64,000 nt of DNA from Nocardia sp. XZ_19_385 (GTDB lineage Bacteria > Actinomycetota > Actinomycetes > Mycobacteriales > Mycobacteriaceae): the NCBI RefSeq assembly GCF_015355755.1, contig NZ_JACVEE010000001.1, positions 124,001 through 188,000 on the forward strand, in the 5' to 3' direction. Made by a program: the position numbers and the translations under genes. The notes under the pieces were generated by a model that had not been told where the DNA came from, did not search any database, and was given only the letters and a program-made list of their open reading frames with translations. This document shows positions 56,906 through 64,000 of this stretch, in pieces; within the stretch, counting starts at the first letter, position 1; each line of letters starts with the position of its first letter.

Positions 56906-58186
56906 CTACGGCGTCGGCTGTCTGCTTTCGCGGGCGTTCTCCAGATGCTTCATCACCCAAGCGGCGCTGGCGCCGTGGACGACCACGGACAGCACGATCG
57001 TGAATGCCGCGATCGCCCATATCGCGTCGGCTTCCGCGCGGAAATCTGCCTGGGTCAAGCCGTAGGAGACGTAATAGATCGAGCCGATACCGCGGACACC
57101 GAAGAAGGCCGTGACGGCGCGCTCCTTGGGCTCCATCTCATCGCATCCCTGTAGTGACAGCCACCCGGCGACCGGCCGGATGACGAAGACGAGCAGGACG
57201 CCGAGCACGACTCCTTGCCAGGACAGTGCGTCGAGCAGGCCTGTGGTGAGTGCGGCACCGAGTAGCAGCAGCACTACAAGAGTGAGGACATGCTCCAACT
57301 GTTCGACGAGGCCATGCATCTGTTCGTGGTATCCGCTGTCGCGCTCGATACGTCGAATGGCGATCGCGCACACGAACACCGCGAGGAATCCGTAGCCGCC
57401 GACGAGTTCGGTGAGCCCGTACACCGCGAACACCGCGGCCAAGACGACGATCGGTTCCCCGCGGTCGGCTAGTCGTGCGTCCTTGATGGGAAATCGGAAC
57501 AAGCCGCGCCCGAGCAGGTCGCCGACGATCGCGCCGATGAGGACGCCGACCGCGATCTTGCCGATGAGTTCCCAGGCGAACCAGCCGGCCAGCCAGCTCT
57601 GCACCGAGCCCTGGCTCGCGAGGAAGATCGCCAGATAAACGAAGGGAAAGGCCAGGGCATCGTTGAAACCGGCCTCCGACGTGAGCGCGAAACGTACTTC
57701 GTCGTCCTCCTCGGCCGAGCCCGCACCACCCGGCGTCGGACCCTCGACCTGCACATCCGAGGCCAGCACCGGATCCGTCGGCGCCAGCACCGCGGCGAGC
57801 AGAGCGGCGGCGGCCGGCGTCAACGCCGCCGCCCACCAACCGAACACCGCCACGGCCGCGATACACAACGGCATGGTGATCAGCAGCAGACGCCAGGTGG
57901 AACCCCAGGTGCGCCAGTCCAGCGGACGGTCAATCGCGAGCCCGACACCCATCAGCGCCACGATCACGCACAACTCCGCGAGGTGCTCGATCACGGTCGG
58001 GTGCGACAGCGGGGATACCGCCTCCAAGCCGGCCGGCCCGATCACCACCCCGACGACGGCGCCGACCCCCAACATCAGCATCGGAGCCGTAATCGCCCGA
58101 TCCTTGAAGAGCCGAGGAAGCGTCGCCGCCAACAGCAGTGCGACCCCCGCTGCCAGATACACCCGTTCAATATTGAGATTGGTCAT
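56906..58186 (-). CDS. Cation:proton antiporter (CPA1/NhaP-like)
   Basis: 426 aa from the ATG at 58184-58186. An upstream start adds 8 residues. Twelve or thirteen hydrophobic segments. Antiporter landmarks: LAELCVIVALMGVGLAIDRPLDWRTWGS, then AAALLAAVLAPTDPVLASDVQ (the unwound T-D-P-V-L helix) and EAGFNDALAFPFVYLA (the N-D of the active site), then VTAFFGVRGIGSIYY (conserved Arg). An acidic loop (EEDDEV) sits between them. Na+/H+ or K+/H+ exchange is the family role. Convergent with the GNAT gene (20-base gap). Confidence 0.9.
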   Translation of the reverse strand: MTNLNIERVYLAAGVALLLAATLPRLFKDRAITAPMLMLGVGAVVGVVIGPAGLEAVSPLSHPTVIEHLAELCVIVALMGVGLAIDRPLDWRTWGSTWRLLLITMPLCIAAVAVFGWWAAALTPAAAALLAAVLAPTDPVLASDVQVEGPTPGGAGSAEEDDEVRFALTSEAGFNDALAFPFVYLAIFLASQGSVQSWLAGWFAWELIGKIAVGVLIGAIVGDLLGRGLFRFPIKDARLADRGEPIVVLAAVFAVYGLTELVGGYGFLAVFVCAIAIRRIERDSGYHEQMHGLVEQLEHVLTLVVLLLLGAALTTGLLDALSWQGVVLGVLLVFVIRPVAGWLSLQGCDEMEPKERAVTAFFGVRGIGSIYYVSYGLTQADFRAEADAIWAIAAFTIVLSVVVHGASAAWVMKHLENARESRQPTP

Positions 58187-58267
58187 CGTTGTTGCTGCGC
58201 CACCGCGCAATTCACCTGTCGTCCGGAGCAGAAAATCAAGATCTACCCGGCCGCTGCCATCCGAAAC

Positions 58268-58810
58268 TCACCCGAGGGCGATCACCGGCGTAGGCAGGTT
58301 GAAACCGGCATTGGGCACCGAGGCGAAGTTGAGGAACGGGATCGATCCGGCGACCGCCGGCAAGATATTCGCGTTTACCCACCCCGCGCCAGGCGCGTAG
58401 GGCAAATCGATCGCCACCGGTTGACCGCCGGTCTGATCGGCGTCCAGACGGTCCAGCCGGAAGAGCCGGGTGAACCATGGGGCCAGGTCAGTCGAGGTCG
58501 AGGTCGAGATCGTTGCTGAGCAATTGGCCGGCGTCGGCAGTCCTGGGATGGTTGGCCGGACACCCGTGGGCTGCACGTGCGCTGTTACTCGGTGCGGCTG
58601 GGCCGGGTCTCGGTCGATCCACATGGTGTAGTCGATGAAGCAGTTCAGTGTGTCGCCCATGACGTATCCGCCGACCGGTCCGGGAGTGCCGTTCATCGGC
58701 AGCAAGGCTGCATTCGCTGCCGATTCCTGCCCCACCAGGGGGGCTGCGAGCAGTGCGACTGCCGACACTGAAGCGACGAGCGCACTCTTGGCTAACATCT
58801 GCCGAAACAT
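58268..58810 (-). CDS. Secreted hypothetical protein
   Basis: 180 aa. A clear signal peptide: MFRQMLAKSALVASVSAVALLAAPL, then cleavage near ANA-AL (about residue 34). The mature 145 residues have two cysteines (NCFID and ANCSA, probably a disulfide) and a proline-rich beta-type sequence, ending LPTPVIALG. No recognised domain. Such small secreted proteins are common in Nocardia. The function is unknown. Confidence 0.75.
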   Translation of the reverse strand: MFRQMLAKSALVASVSAVALLAAPLVGQESAANAALLPMNGTPGPVGGYVMGDTLNCFIDYTMWIDRDPAQPHRVTAHVQPTGVRPTIPGLPTPANCSATISTSTSTDLAPWFTRLFRLDRLDADQTGGQPVAIDLPYAPGAGWVNANILPAVAGSIPFLNFASVPNAGFNLPTPVIALG

Positions 58811-58970
58811 TGAATCCCCTAGTTAATCACTGAAGGCGCCAAGAAGGACCCCTGCGCAAGCCAGGAGAATAGTCGCGCAGCATCACTCTCGCAATCTCGG
58901 CTCTCTAGCGACTCCTGGCGCAGATGTCGGCGTGGTCAGGGGCCGCCCTGAGCCCGCGTAGGCTCAGACA

Positions 58971-60113
58971 GTGAAGCAACTGACCGTCGGTGTAGTCGCG
59001 ACCTCCCGCAAAGAGGACGAGCACCGATTGGCGATCCATCCCGCCCACTTCGACCGCATCGATCCCGCGCTTCGCGACCGTGTTCTTCTCGAGCATGGCT
59101 ATGGAGAACGGTTCGGTTACACCGATGAACAGCTGGCGCCGCTGGTCGGCGGGCATCGCACTCGGGCGGAGCTCTTCGCGGAGTGCGATGTGCTGTTGTT
59201 GCCGAAGCCGCTCCCCGAGGATCTCGAGAATCTGCGCCCCGGGCAGGTGGTGTGGGGGTGGCCGCACTGTGTGCAGGACGAGCGGATGACGCAGCTGGCT
59301 ATCGACCGCGGGCTGACGCTGATCGCCTGGGAGTCGATGAACCACTGGACGAAGGAGGGCAACTTCAGTGTCCATGTCTTCCACAAGAACAACGAGCTGG
59401 CGGGTTACTGCTCGGTCATGCACGCGCTGCAATTGCGGGGATCCACTGGGGATTACGGCCGGCGGATGCGCGCGGCGGTAATCAGCTTCGGTGCGACTGC
59501 CCGTGGCGCGGTGCGGGCGCTGTCAGCGCTCGGGATCAGTGATGTCACCGTGCTGACCCAGCGCAGCGTCTCGGCGGTCGCCTCACCGTTCGCGTCGGTG
59601 CGAATGCAGCATTTCGCGCGCGATCCCGCCGATCCCAGCCGGATCCTGGCTCTGAAAGCGCCGGAACCCGGCCCGCTGGCGGAGATGCTGGCCCAGTACG
59701 ACATTGTCGTGAACTGCATCTTCCAGGACACCGAAGAACCACTGATGTTCGTGGAGAACAAGGACCTACCGCTGTTCGCGCGCGGCACGCTGTTCGTCGA
59801 TGTCTCCTGCGATGCGGGTATGGGTTTCGAGTGGGCCCGTCCGACGTCGTTCACGGACCCGATGTTCACCGTCGGCGACGACCTGCACTACTACGGCGTC
59901 GACCACAGTCCGTCATTCCTGTGGAACTCCGCCACCTGGGAGAACTCCGAGGCGCTGCTGGAATACCTGCCGATCGTGATGGCGGGACCCGACGCCTGGG
60001 ACGGCAACGCCACCATCCGGCGCGCCATCGAGATCCGTGAGGGCCGGGTCCAGAACCTGCGGATCCTGTCGTTCCAGAACCGGGCCGCGGCCTACCCGTA
60101 CGCCATCGCCTGA
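58971..60113 (+). CDS. N5-(carboxyethyl)ornithine synthase-like / alanine-dehydrogenase-fold enzyme
   Basis: 380 aa from the GTG at 58971. N-terminal AlaDH/PNT-like substrate domain: LTVGVVATSRKEDEHRLAIHP, then LLLPKPLPEDLENLRPGQVVWGWPHCVQ, then LTLIAWESMNHW. The NAD(P)-binding half has RAAVISFGATARGAVRALSALG (S-x-G-x-x-x-x-G variant of the Rossmann loop) and DIVVNCIFQDTEEPLMFV. This arrangement matches N5-(carboxyethyl)ornithine synthases, which reductively join pyruvate with ornithine or lysine side chains. Stand-alone gene ending in a hairpin. The true amino-acid partner is uncertain. Confidence 0.8.
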   Translation: MKQLTVGVVATSRKEDEHRLAIHPAHFDRIDPALRDRVLLEHGYGERFGYTDEQLAPLVGGHRTRAELFAECDVLLLPKPLPEDLENLRPGQVVWGWPHCVQDERMTQLAIDRGLTLIAWESMNHWTKEGNFSVHVFHKNNELAGYCSVMHALQLRGSTGDYGRRMRAAVISFGATARGAVRALSALGISDVTVLTQRSVSAVASPFASVRMQHFARDPADPSRILALKAPEPGPLAEMLAQYDIVVNCIFQDTEEPLMFVENKDLPLFARGTLFVDVSCDAGMGFEWARPTSFTDPMFTVGDDLHYYGVDHSPSFLWNSATWENSEALLEYLPIVMAGPDAWDGNATIRRAIEIREGRVQNLRILSFQNRAAAYPYAIA

Positions 60114-60138
60114 AAGCCGTTGCAGCGTCACGGCTTTC
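60112..60138. terminator. Bidirectional hairpin terminator
   Basis: Perfect 9-bp arms GAAAGCCGT (60112-60120) and ACGGCTTTC (60130-60138), 9-nt loop, overlapping the stop codon of the upstream gene and ending 2 bases from the stop of the convergent MerR gene. Confidence 0.7.
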
Positions 60139-60139
60139 G

Positions 60140-61159
60140 TCATTGGTCGAGGACGGCCACGAGAGCCGTGGCGAGCAGGGCCACGGCCCGATCCTCGTCG
60201 CGGCTCAGGTGCCGCAGGGTATCCAGTGCGATGGTCCCCGGCATCTCGGCGAGCGCCTGAGTCAGTCGCATGCGCACCGCCGAACCTGCTGTGGGAGAAG
60301 CGAGTTCGTCGACCAGAGCACTCATGATCCGGTCGGCCCACTCGGGATCCTGGGCCATGGTTCCCAGCAGCTCGGCGGCGTCGACATCGTTCGGGCCCTC
60401 GACCACCGTGCTTATCAGTACCGGCACAGCGCGGGTCACACCCCGCGCCCCCAGTGCGAGAGCGGCGTGCCTGCGAACCGTGGCGTCCGGGTCGTCGAGT
60501 GCGGCGGTGAGCACGGTGGTCACCTCGTCGCCGGGTAATTCCGCGAGTGCCACGATCGCGCGCCGCCGCACCTCGGCATCCGCCGAATCCAAGCCGGCTG
60601 CCACGCTCGCCACCGCGGCACCGCCGGCCCGGGCGAGGGCCCACCGCAGGGCCCCGGCGACATTCGCGTCGGATTCGGTGAGGATGGCCTCGGCCAGTAG
60701 CTCGGCGGGCATCGACGCGTCCTCGGCCGGGGCGAGGACGGCCTGCTGCCGCCGCGCGGCACTGTCCGAACCCAGTTCGTGCAGGAGCTCGACGGTGCGC
60801 AGGACGTCCTGCCAGCCGCTGGGCCCGGTCGCGTCGACCGTCCGGAGCCGTTCGAGGAGTTCTTGCTGCTGCTTCAGCCGTTCTTCGGTCTTTCGGATGA
60901 GGCTGCCGACCAGTGCGGACGGGGCGAACCCGGGATCGTCGAGGGCGCGGCCGATCTCGCGCAGCGACAGTCCCAGGGATCGCAGGCCCTCCACATGGAA
61001 GATCCGCCGGATGTCGTCCGGGCAGTACTCCCGGTAACCACCCATGGTGCGGCCGGTCGGGCGCACCAACCCGAGGGCGTCGTAGTGCCGGAGCATCCGG
61101 GCACTCACCCCCGAGCGGCGCGCCACCTCACCGATCAGCAAGCAGTCGTCTCCTTCCAC
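60140..61159 (-). CDS. MerR-family regulator fused to HEAT repeats
   Basis: 339 aa. Residues 5-75 are a MerR HTH: LLIGEVARRSGVSARMLRHYDALGLVRPTGRTMGGYREYCPDDIRRIFHVEGLRSLGLSL. A coiled-coil dimer helix follows (SLIRKTEERLKQQQELLERL), and then, from about residue 130, at least five HEAT-type repeats (for example GLDSADAEVRRRAIVALAELPGDE, then AALDDPDATVRRHAALALGARG). The ATG at 61157-61159 lies inside the end of the upstream HEAT gene (25-base overlap), showing translational coupling. The HEAT part probably senses or binds a protein partner. The operon promoter at 61833-61863 has the MerR-type 19-bp spacer and dyad. Confidence 0.88.
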   Translation of the reverse strand: MEGDDCLLIGEVARRSGVSARMLRHYDALGLVRPTGRTMGGYREYCPDDIRRIFHVEGLRSLGLSLREIGRALDDPGFAPSALVGSLIRKTEERLKQQQELLERLRTVDATGPSGWQDVLRTVELLHELGSDSAARRQQAVLAPAEDASMPAELLAEAILTESDANVAGALRWALARAGGAAVASVAAGLDSADAEVRRRAIVALAELPGDEVTTVLTAALDDPDATVRRHAALALGARGVTRAVPVLISTVVEGPNDVDAAELLGTMAQDPEWADRIMSALVDELASPTAGSAVRMRLTQALAEMPGTIALDTLRHLSRDEDRAVALLATALVAVLDQ

Positions 61160-61821
61160 TCCGGACCGAGCGCGGCCACTCGCCGCGCCGCGTCGACTGC
61201 GAGGTCGAATCCCCCGTCTGGATCATCCAGGAGCCGCTGCGTGGCTTTGGCATGCGCGCGCACCGCCGGGTCGTTGCTTGCCGTCGCTGTCCGCAGGCTC
61301 GCCTCGATGACGGGGCCGAGGGCGACTAGGGCACGGCTCAAACTCAACTGTGTCTCCCGGTCGCCGCGGGCGAGTTGCGTGGCCAGTTCCGCGGCCAGCA
61401 CCTCCCGCTCCCCGTCGGGCACGAGAACGATCGCGGCGCGCCAGGCACTGCGCGCGACCTCGTCGTCGGCGTCGTGCAGCAAGGACCGCGTGATCGCGGG
61501 CCACGCGCCCGGGTCGCCGATCTTGGACAGCGTGTGCAATGCCTGGCTGCGGGCTTGCGGGCGCTCGGACAGCAGTTCCGCGCGCAATTTCGGGACCGTG
61601 ATCTCCGACGGCAGCCGGGTCAGCGCCCAGGTGAGCATGTCCCGCACGAAGAAGTCCGGTTCGATCGCGCACCGCGCTACGAGCGCGTCGACGAAACCGG
61701 GCTCGGCATGGGTACCGGCCGCCAGGGCCGCCTGCAGCCGTGTCGACGACTCCCCGGCGGCCAATGCGCCGAGCAGTCGCGTGTTCTGTGGGTTCCTGTG
61801 TGTCGAGTTGATGGGGACCAC
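61135..61821 (-). CDS. HEAT-repeat protein, partner of the MerR-HEAT regulator
   Basis: 228 aa from the GTG at 61819-61821. The frame is open further upstream, but the MerR-type promoter lies there. The protein is one solenoid of HEAT-like helices: RLLGALAAGESSTRLQAALAAG, then FVRDMLTWALTRLPSEITVPKLRAELLSE, RSQALHTLSKIGDPGAWPAITRSLL and DDEVARSAWRAAIVLVP. No catalytic motif. By the predicted -10 position transcription would begin only a few bases before the GTG, so the gene is probably (near) leaderless. It is the first gene of a two-gene operon with the MerR-HEAT protein, and direct interaction between the two is likely. Confidence 0.78.
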   Translation of the reverse strand: MVPINSTHRNPQNTRLLGALAAGESSTRLQAALAAGTHAEPGFVDALVARCAIEPDFFVRDMLTWALTRLPSEITVPKLRAELLSERPQARSQALHTLSKIGDPGAWPAITRSLLHDADDEVARSAWRAAIVLVPDGEREVLAAELATQLARGDRETQLSLSRALVALGPVIEASLRTATASNDPAVRAHAKATQRLLDDPDGGFDLAVDAARRVAALGPEWKETTAC

Positions 61822-61832
61822 CTCCGACGGCC

Positions 61833-61863
61833 AGTGAAGACCTTGCCACAGTGACAAGGTCAA
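61833..61863 (-). promoter_or_regulatory. MerR-type promoter with 19-bp spacer and dyad
   Basis: On the minus strand: -35 TTGACC (61858-61863), a 19-bp spacer (61839-61857), -10 TTCACT (61833-61838). A dyad with arms ACCTTG (61840-61845) and CAAGGT (61855-61860) and an inner CAC/GTG overlaps the -35 and fills the spacer. A lengthened spacer with a dyad between the elements is the signature of MerR-activated promoters. Confidence 0.8.
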
Positions 61864-61900
61864 GTTCACCAGCGAAACGTCGGGGCGGTCCCTCGGTCGA

Positions 61901-62761
61901 TCACAAAGCGAATCCGAACGCCGTGCGGCGCAGCACGGCGTCGGCCGAGTCGAGTGTCGCGTCCTGCGCGAGGATGTCCTCGTACAGGCGCAGCAGGGAT
62001 CGGCCCGGTCCCACGCCGAGTTCCTCGTCCAGATGCCGCCGGGTGCGATGGAAAAGGCGCAGCGCCTCGGATTGCCGGCCGCCACGGTAGAGGGCCAGCA
62101 TGAGTAACTCGCACAACCCTTCTCGCGTCGGTGACGCGGCCATCAACCGTTGCAGCTCGGCGGCGGCCGATCGATCGTCGCCGAGCAACAGCCGGGCGCA
62201 CACGAGGTCTTCCCAGGCGAGCAGGCGCCGCTCTTCCAGGAACGCCGCCGCTCCCCGACATCGTTCGCCGCTGTGCGTGTTGAGCAGCGCGGGTCCGCGC
62301 CACAGCCGCAATGCTTCGTCGAGCAACCCGAGGGCGCACCCTGGATCGTCCGGCAGTAGACCGGATCCACGAGCGGAGAGATCGAGAAATAGATTCCCAT
62401 CCACCAACTCACGCGGGATATCGAGGATGTACCCGTTGTAGACCGCGCGCAAGGTAATCGATTGCCCGTTTCCGCCGGTACATCGATCCAGGGTCCGCCG
62501 GATACGGGTCGCATTGGCTTGCAACGCGTTTCTGGAATCCTTCAGGATTTCGCGAGGCCAAAGTTCTGCCACCAGTTCGTCGTAGTAGACAGTGCGCCCG
62601 GCATCCAATGCGAGAGTGGCGAGTAGCGCGCGCAGTTTGCTCGATCGGAGCTCGGTGCGCACACCTTTGGCAACTATTGACACGGAGCCGAGTAGATCAA
62701 TACGGACAGCACTCCGATGTGCCTCGTCGTTGATCGGTTCAGGAGTCTTGTTGACAACCAT
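61901..62761 (-). CDS. SARP-family pathway-specific activator (AfsR/DnrI-type)
   Basis: 286 aa from the ATG at 62759-62761. An upstream in-frame start would add 22 residues. N-terminal OmpR-like wHTH (about 20-110): IDLLGSVSIVAKGVRTELRSSKLRALLATLALDAGRTVYYDELVAELWP, then NALQANATRIRRTLD and ITLRAVYNGYILDI. The C-terminal bacterial transcriptional activation domain (about 115-275) includes ALGLLDEALRLWRGPALL and LCELLMLALYRGGRQSEALRLFHRTRRHLDEELGVGPG. Length and composition are those of small SARPs that switch on antibiotic clusters by binding heptamer repeats. It is divergent from the ACP genes, whose promoter carries three such repeats. Confidence 0.9.
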   Translation of the reverse strand: MVVNKTPEPINDEAHRSAVRIDLLGSVSIVAKGVRTELRSSKLRALLATLALDAGRTVYYDELVAELWPREILKDSRNALQANATRIRRTLDRCTGGNGQSITLRAVYNGYILDIPRELVDGNLFLDLSARGSGLLPDDPGCALGLLDEALRLWRGPALLNTHSGERCRGAAAFLEERRLLAWEDLVCARLLLGDDRSAAAELQRLMAASPTREGLCELLMLALYRGGRQSEALRLFHRTRRHLDEELGVGPGRSLLRLYEDILAQDATLDSADAVLRRTAFGFAL

Positions 62762-63168
62762 TACCCATCCTGAGTTTTTGTGCGAGGGCACCCCTCTTCG
62801 GGCTGAGCGAAAGCCGCTGCGATACAACCAGTTTCGAAACCAATGTCGGTCAGACTATCATGACCGTCCGGTAAGAACAGTTGAATTCCGTTGGAACTCC
62901 AGCGGTTCCAAATCGGTAGCCGTTTCGCTATGCGAACGGGTTTCCGGGTTGCCTGGCATTCGTCCTGCTAGCGCGGGTGCGGGCCGGTCCGATTCACGCC
63001 GCGCCCGATGCTGTGGCACCCCTTCGAGCTGTGCATTGTGCATAACCCCTGGTCGATGGGCCCTGACGGGCCGGCCCCGGTCGCAAGAATGCGTTCGTCC
63101 GGGCCGCGAATTGCGGTCAGCGTTTTTGTCAGCGGATCGGTCAGCGCGGTAGGCCAATGTGTTGAGTC
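62762..63168. other. 407-bp divergent control region, SARP to ACP genes
   Basis: No gene. It contains the SARP start region and, at its right end, the heptamer repeats and -10 element listed separately. GC content falls around 62840-62900 compared with the flanks. Confidence 0.6.
63116..63160 (+). promoter_or_regulatory. Three GTCAGCG direct repeats and -10 element, SARP box candidate
   Basis: The heptamer GTCAGCG occurs at 63116-63122, 63128-63134 and 63140-63146, exactly 12 bp apart. Eight bases after the last repeat is CAATGT (63155-63160), a plausible -10. The GTG of the ACP gene follows at 63169. Small SARPs recognise direct heptamers close to the -10 of their targets, usually at 11-bp period, so 12 is slightly atypical. 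Confidence 0.7.
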
Positions 63169-63414
63169 GTGACGGCGTCGGATTTTCTGCTCGAGCACAT
63201 TGCCGGAGCTTGGTTGAACGGAGATGGCGCGGATTTGCGTGCCGATACACCGTTACTGGAGCTCAACATTATTTCCTCGGCCGAAGTCTTCGACCTGGTT
63301 CATTCGATCCAGGCCGAATTCGATATCGCGATTCCGTTGCCCGAGATCAAGCCGGAGAATTTTCGCTCCGTCAATACGATCGCGGATCTCATCGAGCGTT
63401 ATCGAAAGAAATAG
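63169..63414 (+). CDS. Free-standing acyl carrier protein
   Basis: 81 aa, acidic, four-helix ACP plan: ASDFLLEHIAGAWL, then DLRADTPLLELNIISSAEVFDLVHSIQAEFDIAIPLPEIKPENFRSVNTIADLIERY. The phosphopantetheine site is in IISSAEV, where the usual D-S-x is replaced by S-S, so the modified serine is probably the second one. The GTG start has no ribosome site and lies 8 bases beyond the predicted -10 hexamer, hence leaderless translation is likely. It is followed after 12 bases by the ACP-oxoamine synthase gene. Confidence 0.85.
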   Translation: MTASDFLLEHIAGAWLNGDGADLRADTPLLELNIISSAEVFDLVHSIQAEFDIAIPLPEIKPENFRSVNTIADLIERYRKK

Positions 63415-63426
63415 AGGGGCCTGGAG

Positions 63427-64000
63427 ATGACCGATCTGACACAACGCCGTTCTCCCGATGGCCGGACCGATCGCGCCGTGTCCGAGGTAGTCATCTCGAC
63501 GGCGATGCGATATACCCAATATCGGCGCGACCAGCTCGATCTCGATGCCGAGCTGGAGGGCGATCTGGGCATCGATTCGGTCGTCCTGATCTCCATCATC
63601 GACGACGCCGTGAAGGAGTTGGCGCTGCCCAACGGCCTGTCCGCCACGATCTCGGCGCCCAGCCTGCGCGAGCTCATCACCGAGCTGGAGACCCACACCG
63701 GCACGGCCGGCGGACAACCCGAAGTGCCGCCCACGACCGGTGAACAATCCGAACTCGCTGTCGGAGAATTGGATTCGTCCGCCCCGCCGGGCACGACGGC
63801 GTGGGACGGCCGGTCGATGCGCGATTTCATGGACAGCCGGGAACCCGATTTATATGCCGACGCCCGGGAATTCGCCGCCCACCGCCGCGACCGCGAGACC
63901 GAGCACCTGTATTGGTATGGCATGCCGCTGCATTCGCGGTGTACCAATCGGGCGGTTATCCGTGATGAGCTCACCGGGCGTTCGCGCGAATACCTGATGT
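63427..64000 (+). CDS. ACP fused to alpha-oxoamine-synthase-like PLP domain (3' end outside window)
   Basis: The ATG at 63427 follows GGCCTGGAG. The frame is open to the window edge (at least 191 codons). Residues 15-90 are a second ACP: AELEGDLGIDSVVLISIIDDA with the standard G-I-D-S serine. After a linker of about 35 residues comes MRDFMDSREPDLYADAREFAAHRRDRET, then EHLYWYGMPLHSRCTNRAVI, then DELTGRSREYLM. This is how the N-terminal arm of KBL/AONS-type alpha-oxoamine synthases begins, just ahead of the N-N-Y-L-G-L motif. Such enzymes condense an amino acid with a carrier-bound acyl chain, losing CO2. Fusion to ACP domains is known in prodiginine-type enzymes. The PLP lysine lies outside the window. 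Confidence 0.72.
   Translation, partial: MTDLTQRRSPDGRTDRAVSEVVISTAMRYTQYRRDQLDLDAELEGDLGIDSVVLISIIDDAVKELALPNGLSATISAPSLRELITELETHTGTAGGQPEVPPTTGEQSELAVGELDSSAPPGTTAWDGRSMRDFMDSREPDLYADAREFAAHRRDRETEHLYWYGMPLHSRCTNRAVIRDELTGRSREYLM

Overview
The window is high-GC actinobacterial DNA, most likely Nocardia or a close mycolic-acid relative. The supporting evidence is an AftB-type arabinosyltransferase and a GT87 mannosyltransferase of the cell envelope, WXG100/type VII secretion effectors, an F420-type (Ddn-like) nitroreductase, many GTG/TTG starts and apparently leaderless genes. No insertion sequence, CRISPR array, rRNA or replication origin was seen.

Layout. 1-7.2 kb: small membrane and hypothetical proteins, a Ddn-like oxidoreductase, a GNAT acetyltransferase, a class C beta-lactamase-like lipoprotein and an FAD monooxygenase. 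7.6-10 kb: a compact type VII secretion toxin module (two WXG100 proteins, a 427-aa effector with a C-terminal toxin-like tail, a candidate immunity protein). 10.3-12.2 kb: two nearly identical tRNA-Leu(GAG) genes in inverted orientation around an HxlR regulator and an imine-reductase-like enzyme. 12.4-17.5 kb: a LAL/LuxR giant regulator, a MarR regulator, a DUF6790-like membrane protein and an epoxide hydrolase. 17.6-38.3 kb: one gene for a five-module nonribosomal peptide synthetase of about 6900 aa, C-A-T / C-A-T-E / C-A-T-E / C-A-T / C-A-nMT-T-TE. A fossil carrier-domain fragment lies directly upstream of its start. 38.4-39.9 kb: a decaying stretch that includes a frameshifted type VII-like gene. 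39.9-47.3 kb: a trypsin-like protease, a DHFR-like reductase, a threonine-synthase-like PLP enzyme, an alpha/beta hydrolase, a membrane-anchored beta-propeller and a BCCT transporter. 47.5-49.2 kb: a DGPF/YciI protein with an ECF42-like sigma factor. 49.4-54 kb: aftB, a GT87 mannosyltransferase and a diguanylate cyclase. 54-60.1 kb: a winged-helix regulator with a stand-alone PEP-utilising swivel domain, divergent from an FAD monooxygenase across twin palindromes, then a GNAT enzyme, a cation/H+ antiporter, a secreted protein and a carboxyethylornithine-synthase-like dehydrogenase. 60.1-61.9 kb: a MerR-HEAT regulator and a HEAT-repeat protein under a classic MerR promoter. 61.9-64 kb: a SARP activator divergent from an acyl carrier protein and an ACP fused to an alpha-oxoamine-synthase-like domain. 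This last block looks like the left edge of a second biosynthetic cluster that runs off the window.

How it fits together. The NRPS is a nearly self-contained assembly line, predicted to make an N-methylated pentapeptide with two D residues. No dedicated transporter, MbtH protein or tailoring operon lies beside it. The SARP/ACP/ACP-oxoamine-synthase block carries its own regulatory signature: three GTCAGCG repeats with a 12-bp period just upstream of a leaderless start. Several regulator-target pairs have visible dyad operators: HxlR/imine reductase, MarR/DUF6790-epoxide hydrolase, MerR-HEAT, and the swivel-domain locus. All assignments were made by reading the sequence. No database search was run.
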